Positions 11,764-23,601 of a DNA stretch of 63,575 bases are shown one piece after another. Numbering within the stretch: the first letter of the stretch is position 1; each line of letters starts with the position of its first letter. This DNA is from Gnetum montanum (taxonomy: Eukaryota; Streptophyta; Gnetopsida; Gnetales; Gnetaceae): NCBI GenBank assembly GCA_015680685.1, contig MNCI01023303.1:1-63575 (forward strand), in the 5' to 3' direction. Under the pieces are notes generated by a model. It ran no database searches and was not told where the DNA came from. It saw nothing but the letters and a program-made list of their open reading frames with translations. The translations under genes were made by a program, and so were the position numbers.

Positions 11764-12182
11764 TCCTGACACACATTGGTGAAGCTACCTAGATAGTGAA
11801 CAATCCCATAAGTATGGAGAAAAAAATGAGGGCCCTCTTGGAGGCTTTTTAGTTTCCTCTAGAAGTTGTAGCTGTTGTGGGGCAGCCATTGTTCATGGCA
11901 CTATCGCCACATGGGCTAGAGGTTAGTGAAGGTCCATTAGAACCATCACCACCAAGGACAATGTGATCTTCTCCAATAATTTTTTGCATATTTCAACATG
12001 GTAGAGAATCCAAGACTATCAGGGTGTTCAATTATGTCTTTGAACACCATCCTACTCTATACACTCCGAAACTTGGCACATCATGTGTGTGTGTGTGTCA
12101 TGTTTCAAGTCATGTCTATTATAATAAAGAGTCCATACCTTCCAAATTGTAGAGGAACTTGAGGATGAGTTTTTACTTAGTC

Positions 12183-12191
12183 ATGGGGGTA
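12183..12191 (+). other. E2 polypurine tract
   Basis: ATGGGGGTA lies directly before the TG start of the right LTR. The same tract stands before the E3 right LTR at 51051-51059. It primes plus-strand synthesis in this element class. Confidence 0.7.
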
Positions 12192-13125
12192 TGATGAAGT
12201 GTTAAACGATTGATGCATTTACTAGGTCGTGTATATGGGGCCTCGTATATGTGGCCATGTCGACACGGCTCTGTATACACGGCCACGTCAATGCTGCCCC
12301 GTCGACACATCCTTCCATGTGTCAACATGGCCTTGTTTATGCAGCGTCTGTTATAGCCTATAAATAAGTGGGCTTCCATCATACTTAGGTACCATTTTGG
12401 TAGTTGTAGCGAAGCTCTTGCAATTTGTTTCCATGAGAGTTAGAATATTTTTCCATGTGCCCGCAATAGGTGTAAGAAAGATGTCTGACTCTTTATTCAA
12501 GCGCTGATGTACCTGATCCCATTGGTATGAACGACAATAAAGATGAGCTTTTCAAGCATTCCTTGCAACAATTGGACTTAGTCATTTCTATGCATTTATA
12601 ATCTAATATTTATATGCTTTAATCATTCATTAAGTTTTTGTTGTTATTATTTTGATCACTCTTGATCTTTTATAGTTCATAGAAACCATAAGTACGACCA
12701 TCTCAAACGTAAACCCAACACGTGGCAACCGAGTGATGCTTAATGTCTGGTAGCCCAGTAGTGTTTAGGGGATGCTGAGGATGTGCACAAAAGGTGGGAT
12801 TAGATACTTATGCTAAGAAGAGTTAAGATATAGATTAGGATAATTATAGATTACATAATATTTCATTCCTTACTTTCCATTCCGAGAATTAGATGCTAGA
12901 AGATAAAGTAAAAATCCATAAAAATTAGTTTCCTTGATCTCACTTAACCATCGTAATCAAAACATCACAATTGAGGTTGGGAAGACAATGACCATTCTAA
13001 CAAAGGGTTTTACTGGTTAAAGTCTGGTGTATGAAAAGTGCTTATAGTCTACAGAATTCGACCGAGTCACGTGTGAATGCTCGTGATTCACATGGTTGGG
13101 CATAGGGGTACCTAGCCACTCATCA
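12192..13125 (+). repeat. E2 3' LTR
   Basis: Pairs with 3715-4645. The TATA box lies at 12359-12366 and the end is CACTCATCA. By eye, differences between the two LTRs are mostly C/T and G/A transitions with short indels, implying an old insertion. GTGGC follows at 13126-13130. Confidence 0.92.
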
Positions 13126-14260
13126 GTGGCCCTATCTTTGATTGAAGTGCACAAGGCATACAACAAAAAGCATCATAACTTTAGAATACAAAAAGTAAAA
13201 TTTCAACGTAGAGATAAGGTTCTCTACTAGAACCCCACACACGTACATCAAAAAATAGAGTTCCAAATGTTATGGGAGGGATCTCATATAATTGATGAAT
13301 CCTTTCCTTCTAGGGCCATGTTAATCTACAAACTTGAGAGTCTAAACAAAAATCTATTGGTCAACATCCAACAAGTGAAACCTTTCCTTGTGCTAAAGCA
13401 AGCTAGTGCGACTAGTACCTCATCAGATGGACAACCACGCTCTATATTTTGCATCTCTTCCTTTCAATTTAGTCATGGGGGAAATGGCCATCCATGCTAA
13501 CCATGCACAAGGCTCCTCAAGTTTTCACTTTTCTATTTTACACATTTTTGTTTTACACTTTGTTGATTTTTACCCCTTTTTTTGGTTTTTTCACTCCTAT
13601 TTATTTTCTTGATTTTTTGTTTTACAATATCGTTAGTATGTTTTATCATTATTGAATATTTTATACTTTATTATATATTTTACTTTATTTTGATGTGACT
13701 TTTCATTTGTTTGCTAATAAAAGTGCTTTATTACTATAGGACATAGTGCCAATGTTGTTATTTACTAATGGTGGTTTGTACCTAATTTTTTGATTGCTAA
13801 TGTCTAGTTTCTATTTTTGAATTTTGATGTCTAATGAATAAGACATGGTTTATTTTTTATAGAATAGGCAGTGATTCCACATCATCCACTCATCCAAAAA
13901 CTCTATTGTTTTCCTTATTTCAAGAATATGTGGTCCCTTTTTACTAATAAAATTATAAACAAACTTATGACCTTGGTAGTCTACAAACTTGGAAAGGATT
14001 CAAAGGTCTAAAAAGGGTGTGACTTCAAGGGGATTCAATACTCTTTGTTCCTTTCTAATTGCTTATGCACTTGTGTGTTTTCATGGATTTCTTACCATTT
14101 CACATCGTCTAATGCTAGGAAGTTCACATAAGTCTTTACATGGTGTGGTTACCTATAAAACACACACATAGGATGGGAATTCAATGCATATCACTTAGAT
14201 AGAATAACAGGCTACAAGCACTAGTATAGAACTAGAAAGACATGTTACCCATGCCGGAAG
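13126..14260 (+). pseudogene. E1 right arm: integrase C-terminus and 3' untranslated region
   Basis: After the duplicated GTGGC the integrase reading of E1 resumes with a counterpart of the E2 stretch from 10611. An open run at 13267-13500 contains LLVNIQQVKPF and ends SHGGNGHPC, matching E2 near 10850-10970. From 13500 to 14255 the sequence is T-rich and non-coding. Part of it matches the E3 3' region near 50450. It ends at GGAAG, where the solo LTR begins. Confidence 0.75.
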
Positions 14261-15717
14261 TGAAACACCGTAAAAAATCACGAGTCGGCCTCAGGCAAAG
14301 ATTCGCAATTCAGGCAAGGGCGCATCTCAGCATTCCAGAGGGGGGAATAAGACAGAGCAACACCAAGAGGCGCGTAGCATCAAGTCCGCAACTTCTTGTG
14401 CAGATTCCTAATCTTTCTATGCTTTTTTTTTTACGCTATATCACGCGACATAACGTAACGGCACTTAGCGTGATGTTGTTTCAACATAGTCCTACATCAG
14501 AAGGATAGTTACTTTGGCATAGGGAGAAGCTTAAGCAGCGTGATATGCGATTTCTTGTGTATTTTGCTAAGTCTTTCGTTCAAGGCCAAGTTTACACTGT
14601 GTTACGCACGGGAGCGTAATAAGCTCCAGAACAGTCAAAGGCAAGGTCTAAGAAAATGCGACTGCTCATCATACGCTCATCACGCAACGTAGCGTATCAC
14701 AGCGTATTACGTCGCCAAGCTAAACATTGTTCTACGCTTCACTACGTGCGGCCGCGTAAGCAAGCGTAAAATAGCTTTAATTCCATTGTTTCCATGTTAT
14801 GTTACGCTCATACACGCAACACAGCGTGAATGAGCGTAATATAACTCAAAGACAGTTGAGACATGCCCGACGTGCACCTCTTCTTCACACGCACAATACA
14901 CGAACGAGCGTATTGTGCGTAGTCATGAGGTTTGACGCAAAAATGGTCAAACCAACAGTGCCCGAAACACGCAGGACACACGTCATCAGGGTTGCACCTT
15001 TTCCACAGAGTGTCACAGCCTATAAATACCCCAGTTGACAAAGATATAGGGGTTGGCAAATCAGAGAAGCAAGGGCATTTTTTTGAGCACCAAAGCACTT
15101 ATCACTTTTGGAGTAGAGATACAGAGAGCAGCACTTTGGCAATTGTTGACAGCATCACCTTACAACAGAAACAGAGCACAGTTCGCTTTGAGCACTGGTG
15201 ACAGGAGTAATCGTTCTGCTGGGAAGACTCTATTGGTCAGAAACAGTTGATCGGTAGACGTCAGAGCTTGACCTTCCTTGCATCTTGGCTTTAGCCCACG
15301 AGGTAGATCGAACTTCTATTTGGACCATTTTCTTGTTGTTTTGTGCTTGCTTGACATCTAGTAACCGGGGATTCCCTAGTGTAACGAGATATACAAAATA
15401 TACATTTTTCAACTCAAAGCGTAGATCTTGAAACTACATGTTTCTCTTATGTCAGCCTCCTCTTATCGTGTTTAACATTATCATCGTTGCAATTTGCCTA
15501 CATCGTTTTCCCCTCGTTTTACGATTCCTCAAATCAGATCGTTTTCACAAAATATTCATCAGTTTACTGATTAGTAAGTCCCTGTCTGATCGACAAGACT
15601 GTTCAGGGGGCCGCGGATTCGTTTTTCCAGCATAGCCCTCGCGCGGATCTGTGGTTAAAACTATGTACACGGGATTTGTTCGGTATTTTCCAGCTGCCGA
15701 CATTTTCCGTCGTTACA
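14261..15717 (+). mobile_element. Solo LTR of the E5 family
   Basis: The repeat runs from TGAAACACCG to GTCGTTACA, 1457 bp, and is flanked on both sides by GGAAG (14256-14260 and 15718-15722). It has no internal region, so it is a solo LTR left by recombination between two LTRs. It aligns along its length with the reverse complement of 52470-53924. The U3 is rich in short TTACGCT/AGCGTAA motifs. The TATA box is at 15021-15028. The flanks belong to the 3' region of E1. Confidence 0.92.
15021..15028 (+). promoter_or_regulatory. TATA box in solo LTR
   Basis: TATAAATA follows ACAGCC. The mirror copy in the E5 LTR is at 53158-53165 on the minus strand. A solo LTR can act as a promoter reading outward at its right edge. 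Confidence 0.6.
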
Positions 15718-15832
15718 GGAAGGTCCCCTCTAACTAAGGCCCTTTTTCAATTCTGACTTCCTCCTAAATAATGACTGGTGTTTAATCTATGGTGCATGTT
15801 TGTATTTCAAGGACTAGACTGGTCTTAAAGTG

Positions 15833-16189
15833 GTGATGTGAAGTCACTAAAAGTGGTTGATTTTGTTCTAGATTAAGGTTGGGCTTTATTAGGTCATTTA
15901 AACATAATTGCCACAAGGGACTTGAAGAAGCATCAATAAGCCACATCAATGGGCCCCATGGATGTGACCTCATCAATGGTCCCCTGTCAACAAGGCCCCA
16001 TTTATGTGGTGTTGCCATGTTGATGGGGCTACATCAACGTAGCATTTGCTACATTGATGGGGTCCCATTAATGCAGCCCTAAAGCAAAAACTATAAATAT
16101 GAGCTCCCAACCATGTTTATGGGAATTAGATTCATAGTAGTAGACAAAATCTTGCAGTCTTTACATTTGAAAGTTAGAATATTTCTCCT
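15833..16189 (+). repeat. Left part of the E1/E4 LTR, split by E3
   Basis: A TATA box (TATAAATA, 16092-16099) followed about 80 bp later by AGTTAGAATAT reproduces the spacing of the E2 LTR (3882 and 3961). The U3 carries degenerate repeats around CATCAATG/CCCCAT. The start at TGATG 15833 is a guess; no clear purine tract precedes it. The right part of the same LTR is at 51864-52214. The stretch 15718-15832 before it shows nothing coding and looks like the end of the E1 3' region. Confidence 0.5.
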
Positions 16190-16709
16190 NNNNNNNNNNN
16201 NNNNNNNNNNNNNNNNNNNNNNNNNNNNNNNNNNNNNNNNNNNNNNNNNNNNNNNNNNNNNNNNNNNNNNNNNNNNNNNNNNNNNNNNNNNNNNNNNNNN
16301 NNNNNNNNNNNNNNNNNNNNNNNNNNNNNNNNNNNNNNNNNNNNNNNNNNNNNNNNNNNNNNNNNNNNNNNNNNNNNNNNNNNNNNNNNNNNNNNNNNNN
16401 NNNNNNNNNNNNNNNNNNNNNNNNNNNNNNNNNNNNNNNNNNNNNNNNNNNNNNNNNNNNNNNNNNNNNNNNNNNNNNNNNNNNNNNNNNNNNNNNNNNN
16501 NNNNNNNNNNNNNNNNNNNNNNNNNNNNNNNNNNNNNNNNNNNNNNNNNNNNNNNNNNNNNNNNNNNNNNNNNNNNNNNNNNNNNNNNNNNNNNNNNNNN
16601 NNNNNNNNNNNNNNNNNNNNNNNNNNNNNNNNNNNNNNNNNNNNNNNNNNNNNNNNNNNNNNNNNNNNNNNNNNNNNNNNNNNNNNNNNNNNNNNNNNNN
16701 NNNNNNNNN
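16190..16709. other. Assembly gap of 520 N
   Basis: Only N. By alignment it should contain the rest of the E1/E4 LTR, the left target duplication of E3 and the first 577 bp or so of the E3 5' LTR. Any open reading frame spanning it is an artefact. Confidence 1.
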
Positions 16710-16934
16710 CCCTATTAGCATAAGACATTAAAAAGATAAAAGATATAAAAATCATATACCTCAAGCTTACTTAATCATACAACCGTGATAATACAAGTTT
16801 GGAAAGCTAGTGATTGATTAACCTTAAGTGTTCCATTAGGGTGCATAAGCACTTAGTCCTTGGAATTCAACCAGATCGCACGTCAGATGCTTGTATTCGT
16901 ATGGTTGAGTGTAGGGGTACCTTGCCACTCATCA
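16710..16934 (+). repeat. E3 5' LTR, 3' portion
   Basis: From CCTATTAGCATAAGAC to CACTCATCA it matches 51637-51863 almost base for base, with transitions. The upstream part of this LTR lies in the gap. Confidence 0.9.
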
Positions 16935-16954
16935 TTGCCACCGTTGCTAGGGAC
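16935..16954 (+). other. E3 primer binding site, tRNA-Asp type
   Basis: TTGCCACCGTTGCTAGGGAC directly after the LTR matches the complement of the tRNA-Asp 3' end, better than in E2. Confidence 0.65.
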
Positions 16955-17099
16955 TTAGTTGTTTGTGCACTACGTAGAACATAAGATATCATTCATATCA
17001 TTGGGAGGCTCAAAAAAACCCTTAGGGTTGATCAAGAGAAAAAGAAAATAAGATAACACTAAACAACACACTGAACAAGACTAAAATTTCTTCTTCTTT

Positions 17100-19640
17100 A
17101 CAAAAAATCACTTCATCGCCTAGGACCAACACAAGAGACAGTCGGTGACACAACATACGTAACCAAGATCCACCAGTTCCTCAACAATTCCGTGTGGTAT
17201 ATACTCATCATGATGAATATGTACCTGACTTTACCTTTATTCTCCATCAAGATGAACAACTGTGTTTGAGAGACTTGGAGGGTAACATAGTGTTGCCTCC
17301 AGACCGAGTAGTCCCCAACATGCTCCTTCATGCTCTTGCACAAATAGGCATGTCACAATTGTATGCAGAGTACATTGCATGCAACCATGACACAAGGGAT
17401 TACCATCCCACAGAAGCACAACATCAAAGGGATTTGCAATAGCAAAGATACTATACATTATTGAAGGGCAAAAGACCCCATAATGCTCCACATGACTTTA
17501 GCGAAGTTAAGGGTGGTGAACCTATTTCAATAGGTTCTCCATAAAATGATGTTACCCCTCCTAACGATGGTGAGGAGGTGGTGTATCAGAACCTCCACTC
17601 CATGATTCACAATCTTGGTTTTGACCCCCACAAACACCAAGTATTCAATGAGGGAACACAAACACATGATAAGGACAAGCAGTCAATCGTAATCATGATC
17701 GAGGCCAAGTCCACCGAAGAGAAGGTAGAAAACATCATCATGGCGATGGTTCTCCTTCTTCTTCACCTTCATCATCACATTCATCCTCTCCTTTAGTATC
17801 AGGACGTAGTCATAAGGAACCTAATCATGAGGATAAGGGTAAACAGAGTGAGAAACCTTGATGAGAGAGTCAAGAATGAGGATGAGGGCATTCTAGAGAA
17901 TCATGGCATAGAAGAAGGGAGAGTAGGGAACCACATAGACATCACAAACGCTATGAAAGAAATGACCATGAAAAATCCCTACCTGCAACCCGAAGCATGT
18001 TAGACATCATGAAGGCTGTAAGAATTCCCACAAGGCACCAAAAGGATAGCAAGATCAAGAGGTTAGACATGAATAATATCCCACGATTTGAGGGGGGATA
18101 CAATGCTGATCCTCAAAACCACTTATAAGAATTTCACGATGCATGTGCCTTGCAGAACATTGAGAATGAGTGGTAAAAATTAAAGTTGTTCCTGAGGACA
18201 TTGATGAAAGAAGCGGAAAGCTGGTATCAGTCCATTCAAAGATGGAGTACGATGCTAGAACTGTTTAATGATAAATATCAAATGTACTCTCAGGTGTCCA
18301 AGCTACGAAAGCAAATCCAAGGATGGAAGTAAGGAAATCACAAATCCTTGGATGCTGCCATGGGCCGATATTATGCATTGCTACATCATTGCCTGAGCCA
18401 TGGTTACTCACAACAGGATCAACTACGCCATCTCGTAGATGTACTTAGGCATGAAACTAGGAGAACCCTTGGAACGTATGTCCATGGAAGATTATGAGAA
18501 CTTAGGTCCCATTAGGTTCATAGATTTTTTTGGAGAAAGTAGCTAAGGAAGAAGGAGAGCTACGTAAGAGAGAAAGTGAGGAAGAGTACAACTATGATCC
18601 TTTCCTCCAAAAAAGGGAAGTGAGATTCTATGAGGAGGAGGAAGAGTCACCACTCGAAGAGATGGTGAATAGGAAAACCTTGCCACTCCAAAAATTAACA
18701 ACAGAAGTGTCAATGAAGGTAGACCAAATGTGGGACTCCTTAGACAGTAGATTTGAAACTGTTCTCAAAATCATAGAGGAGTCTAAGGAGTGAGGTAGTG
18801 ACTATGATAAAAAGAAAAAGAGGGATTTGGACCATCCACATAACAAAGGTAAGGGTAAAATGGCCATCACTGAAGAGGTTGTGGATTTTGATACGGACAA
18901 TGATGGTGGATGTGAGATATGCTAGTATGACCATCCTAAGGGATGTTTCCCAATAATCTCACATATGCAAGAGTCTGGGGTGTATGCACTTAACCCACGA
19001 CTTAACAAACGACAAGCACCCCGATGATTACCTTATCCCCCATGTAACCCGAGGTAGTTCCACCAACCATTAACATATTATCCAAGTGGAACTTTGACAC
19101 AACCTATTGATCAGCACCAATAGTAGCAATACCCATAGTCATGGGGGATGCCACCGCCAAGGCAACAATACCCTTATCGGCAACAAAATCCATATGGCTA
19201 TTACGTGTAGCAGCCAATCTCTCCACATGACCTCGTTGGTCACATGACACCAGAACATCACTATCAAGCTCAGGAGTATTATAGAACTCCTTCTCCTAGG
19301 AGAGATAACCAATAAACATACCATCCTCCAAATCCATCAGTAGCTCTCACACCGATATCTCCATTACCACCCACTCTAGTAATGCAAGGGGAACTTCCCA
19401 CTCAACCATAGCAACATAATGTCATGAGGGCTGTGAATCCTCAACCTGCTATTGGTTCTGAAAACCTTATGAAAAAAAGATCTTTCTTCAAAACCAATAA
19501 TCCAACAAAGCCCTCACCATCACAAGCAGTTGAGCATCTGAACACCTCCCTACCAAATAAGGCCTCAAGGCCTCCTTCAATCCAAACATTGAGCTTGACA
19601 CACACAGTTATGTTAACACATGCTATTACCAACTAGATTA
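17100..19640 (+). pseudogene. E3 gag
   Basis: Aligns with the E2 gag. The N-terminal block (17194-17442) contains VPDFTFILHQDEQLC. The capsid-like block near 18060-18300 has the IPRFEGGYN motif. An acidic stretch at 18530-18793 contains KEEGELRKRESEEE. The knuckle near 18910 is C-E-I-C-x-Y-D-H-P-K-G-C, with x a TAG in place of glutamine. A Pro/Gln/Ser-rich linker to protease follows. Fewer breaks than E2, but still many stops. Confidence 0.75.
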
Positions 19641-20110
19641 AGGTGCGCCACCTTCCCAGGAAATTCTCTGATCCTGGAAGTCCTCTCATCTATCTCCAAG
19701 TCACTAGGAATGAACCATGTAAAGCTCTTCTGGACTTAGGTTCCAGAGTCAACCTAATATTACAAGAGATGTATAAAGCCTAGAACCTACCTCTATTAAG
19801 GAAGAGTAACATTCGACTAGAGTTGGTTGACTAGTCCATCACTGTCCCCTTGGGACTTGTGGAGGACATCGTTACCATCATATGTGGTTGGTCATATCCA
19901 GCTGATTTCCTAGTAATACAAATAAACAATGATAAGGGGAACTTCCCAATAATAATGGGAAGATCATGGCTAAGTACTATAGATGCATGCCTAGGAATCC
20001 ACGATCTTTCCCTAGAAATATCCAAGAAGAATACTTTTGGAAAGATCGAGAAGAAGAAAGTTCCATGCATCGCATATAGTGACACAAGGTGCCATTGCAT
20101 GTAGAAATCA
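19641..20110 (+). pseudogene. E3 aspartic protease
   Basis: LLDLGSRVNLI is present near 19730, followed by GLVEDIVTIICGWSY and FPIIMGRSWL (19850-20104). Order and motifs equal those of E2. One TAG follows the C-H-C-M residues at the end. About 250 bp of the E2 protease-RT linker is missing or scrambled between 20110 and 20360. Confidence 0.75.
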
Positions 20111-20349
20111 TGGGTTATGCAAATTTTAGCATTTCCTACATGCAATTGGTGTGTATAAGACATTAATATACAAAAGTGCTTGTATGCAGCAACCACATGA
20201 CAAGAAGACACCTAGTGGCTGATTGCTAACCAAGAGAGCAATTCACTAACATGCATGGAACTAACTGAGGGAATAACTAGTGCTTACATTGAAAGCATAG
20301 ACACACTATAGCAAGTCTGTTGCCAACTTCCAAACCTTAACCTCAAAAA

Positions 20350-21190
20350 CAACTGCAGAGATGATTGAACCCAAAATTTAAACAAATAGTAAAAGAAGAG
20401 AGAGAATAGCTTCTTAAGGCTAGGTTCATATATCCCATTGCTAATAGTGAATGGGTTAGCCCTCTAGTGATCGTGCCTAAAAAGGGAGGCAAATGGAGGA
20501 TGTGTATAGATTTTAGGCTGTTGAACATGGCAACATTCAAGGATCATTTTCTGTTACCATTTGTTGACCAAGTCTTAGACACCATAGCAGGGCATCGTTA
20601 TTATAGTTTTCTGGATGGCTATAGTGGATACAACCAAATACGGATAGCACTAGAAGATCAAGCCAAAAAAATGTTCACTAGTCCTTGGGGAACACTTGCA
20701 TATAAACAAATGCCATTTGGCTTATGTAATGCTCCTACCACGTTTCAATGTTTAGTTCTAAGAATATTCCAACAACAGATAGGGAACAGAGTGAAAGACT
20801 TTATGGACAACTTCTCGACTTATGGAACAAGCTTTGATCGAGCCTTGGACTGATTAGAGCAAGTGCGAAAACGATGTGTTGAAACCAACTTAAGCCTTAA
20901 CTAGCAGAAAAGCCATTTGATGGTCCAAGAGTATGTAGTACTTGGGAATAAGATTTCACATTCAGGAATAGAAGTAGACCCAGATAAAGTTAGGGTCATC
21001 CAAGGAATCACCCGACAACAAGAAACTATCAAAGACATTTGATCATTTCTTGGACATGCTGGCTACTATAGGAGATTCATTGAGAACTTCTCCAAGATTG
21101 CCAAACCATTGGTAGAACTAACGAAGAAGGATGCACCATTTGAATGGACTAGGGAATGTGAACGAGCATTCCAAACTCTAAAATAAAAGC
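20350..21190 (+). pseudogene. E3 reverse transcriptase
   Basis: An open run of 128 residues (20467-20853) covers KKGGKWRMCIDFRLLN, FVDQVLDTIAGHRYYSFLDG and MPFGLCNAPTTFQ. The catalytic block near 20803 reads F-M-D-N-F-S-T-Y-G, so the second aspartate has become asparagine. That alone would inactivate polymerisation. The thumb and connection follow to about 21180. Confidence 0.85.
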
Positions 21191-21850
21191 TTGTTGAAAC
21201 TCCCATTCTACAAGCCCCTAACTGGTCCAGACCATTCCATATAATGACTGATGCATCCAATTATGCCTTAGGAGTTGTACTTACATAGTTAGATGACCAA
21301 AAATGTCCTTACTACATCCACTATGCAAGTAGGAGTATCGCCAATGCACAACTGAACTACATGACTATAGAAAAGAATTAATGGTTGTAGTATTTGCACC
21401 AAATAAGTTTAGGCACTATGTGTTTGATTACAAAGTGTTCATCCATACGGATCATAGTGTAATCAAGTTCCTCATGAACAAGCCAATGGTTAGCCCTCGT
21501 TATATGCGATGGTTGGTAATCCTACAGGAGTTCGATCTAACGATGATTGATCGAAAGGGCACCAAGAACATAGTTGTAGATCATTTATCTCGGTTGCACT
21601 GGGATAGCAAAGAGGATGAATATGCCATATCCGATCATTTTCCTAACAAAGCCCTCTTTTCTGGTGTAGTGAATAACCAACCCATGGAAAGGAATTGGTA
21701 TAGTAGCATTCTCACCTATCTCCTTTCCCAACAAACACCACAAGAGCTGGACTTTAGGAAGAAACAATAGTTTCTTCACAGAGACAAGTACTTTATGGAG
21801 ATCAATAGATAACTTTACAAAGTTTTTCTTAATGGCTGGGTTCAATGGTA
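21190..21850 (+). pseudogene. E3 RNase H and integrase linker
   Basis: MTDASNYALGVVL and the HSVIKFLMNKPMVSPRYMRW and MIDRKGTKNIVVDHLSRL blocks (21381-21770) identify the Ty3/gypsy RNase H and connection. There is a single RNase H domain, as in E2. Stops are few in this part. Confidence 0.8.
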
Positions 21851-22361
21851 TGTGCCCAATGTGGACCAACTAAGAGTTCTCCAAGACACTCATGAGGGTC
21901 CTTGTGGGGGTCACTATGCAAGGAGATGGACAGCTATTAAGATCCTTCTTGCAAGATATTACTGGCCAACATTATTTCGGGATGCCCATCAATTTGTTCA
22001 ATCCTATGAGCACTATCAATGTGATGGAGGAATGACTACTAGAATGGAGGGTCCACAACAATGGATTCAACCTTTGGAACCCTTCGACATTTGGAGAATA
22101 GATTTTATGGGGCCCATTACACCAATGTCCAATGGAAAAGCTTACATCATTGTTGCTATTGACTATCTAATGAAATGGGCTGAAGCAACTACTATTATAG
22201 ACTACACATCATCTACAGCTATACGATTTGTGCAACAACAAGTCATAAATAGGTTTGGTGTGCCACGTGCACTTATCTCAGATAATGGAACACACTTTAC
22301 GGATGTAACCTTTTGGAAGTTGATGCAACGCTTAGGGGTTAAACATGAATTGACTACACCT
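21851..22361 (+). pseudogene. E3 integrase, first part, interrupted by E6
   Basis: An open run begins MPNVDQLRVLQDTHEG, with H-x-H spacing of the zinc domain, and continues through PLEPFDIWRIDFMGPI (first catalytic D) and ISDNGTHF (second D). It stops after LTTP where E6 enters. The reading Y-H-P-Q-A-N-G-Q resumes at 49553-49590. The catalytic Glu of the second part reads Lys (NGQAKVTN). Confidence 0.88.
22357..22361 (+). repeat. Left target-site duplication of E6 (CACCT)
   Basis: CACCT before the E6 edge at 22362 pairs with CATCT at 49553-49557, one C/T transition apart. Excising E6 with one copy restores an in-frame ACA-CCT-TAT-CAC codon series, a good test of the boundary. Confidence 0.85.
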
Positions 22362-22415
22362 TATACCATCTTCGGTCTTCGGCTGGAAGGAAATAGAGAC
22401 GGTGGGATCGCGGAA
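22362..22415 (-). repeat. E6 3' LTR, terminal 54 bp
   Basis: The stretch TATACCA...GGGATCGCGGAA aligns with the left edge of the right E6 LTR (47526-47582), allowing an 8-bp gap. E7 begins at 22416. The last five bases (CGGAA) are the left target duplication of E7. Confidence 0.85.
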
Positions 22416-23601
22416 TGAAACACCACAAAATTTCGAGCTTGGTACTTCTCCAGCAAGAAGCAGGTCCTTGGGACCCATGGACAACCACGGCTACATTTGG
22501 TGTCATACATTGCAACTTTGGGGATCAAAACGCTTAGTTTTCACTAAGTATGCAATACCAGCGTATACACCCAGCATCTACGCTTGACACCCACAGCGTA
22601 TACACCCAGCGTATATGCCTAGCGTAGACATCCAACTTACATGCCCGACGTACACGCCTCACATGTACACTCGGCAGGTACAGCAAATGTTTACGCCCGA
22701 CATGGAATCTCCAAAGACAGAATGAAGATAGCACCAAAGAGCAAGAATTGAATAAAGTTGGCAACCATCAGCGTACACGCCCGACATATACGCCTAGCCA
22801 TTGTCGGCGTATATGCTCAGCGTGTATGCCCAGCATCCATAGCATCTCCACCCAAGTTCACACACGCCCCGCATGTCTAGCGTATACACCCAGCATGTAC
22901 GCCGGCCTGATGTAGCGTATACGCCCAGCGTATAAGCCCAGCAGATGTAATATGTTGTATATTTGTAAATTGTATGCACCCGGTTAACGCGCCACATGTC
23001 TCCTAACCTGAGTCTAGCGTAACAACCGGTATAAAAATCCCACTTTTCCACTTCATCCAGGTTGGTTGGAAAACATCTCAAAGGATCCCAGAGACATTTA
23101 CGCTGTGCACCAGAGCTAAAATCCTCTTATGCTGGAAAGCCCTGTACGCCGTGCACACAGTCTCTACGCTCCGCCTACTGTGCGAACCAACCGAGTCATC
23201 CCTGCATCCACCGGGGCTTTTCGTCCGCCTTGTGTTCCATCACAACTCCGTTAGACCAGTGCACTGTACTTTGAATCTATAATACCATTGTTTACAGTTT
23301 ACGCTAATTTCTTGCATGTGTTTCTGTTTACGCTCATTTATATTTATGCCCTTTCCACATCTGTTACGCTGTTTACGCTCTCGTTTACGCCTGTCACGCC
23401 GTTTACGCATAACCCAGCGTATAGCACTTCGATATACGTTCGGGGAAATCCTTGTCTGATCCGTTTGTGGACCACCCAAGGTACTCTACCTTCGTGCATT
23501 CCAGCTCGCCCTCAAGTGAAGGTAGGATCTTCTGTGCATGCCTTGCGATCCCACGGTCTCTGTTTCCTTCCAGCCGGGGACCGACGATTTCAGGCGGTAC
23601 A
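22416..23601 (+). repeat. E7 5' LTR
   Basis: Begins TGAAACACCACAAAATTTCG and ends GGCGGTACA, and aligns along its length with 38924-40095. The U3 (about 22560-22950) is densely packed with variants of the palindrome GCGTATACGC. The TATA box is at 23030-23037. TTTACGC motifs continue in R-U5. Confidence 0.92.
23030..23037 (+). promoter_or_regulatory. TATA box in E7 5' LTR
   Basis: TATAAAAA after ACCGG. The right LTR has the same box at 39525-39532. E6 has the counterpart on the minus strand at 48171-48178 and 40674-40681. Confidence 0.7.

Larger units (their letters stand above)
3715..13125 (+). mobile_element. E2, complete but decayed group-A Ty3/gypsy element (9.4 kb)
   Basis: Two similar LTRs of 931 and 934 bp, TG...CA ends, a 5-bp target duplication, a tRNA-Asp-like primer site and a purine tract before the right LTR define the element. 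Internal order is gag, protease, RT, RNase H, integrase, then a separate coiled-coil ORF. The DLGS-type protease, single RNase H and lack of a chromodomain suggest an Athila-like non-chromovirus, though this lineage call is tentative. It is inactive because gag-pol is full of TAG, TAA and TGA stops. Confidence 0.92.

Noticed and set aside
16113-16764. Long open frames across the first gap
   Set aside because: They consist almost entirely of N.
16935-16954. tRNA gene
   Set aside because: Only the complement of a tRNA 3' end is present; it is a primer binding site. I saw no complete tRNA or rRNA gene in the window.
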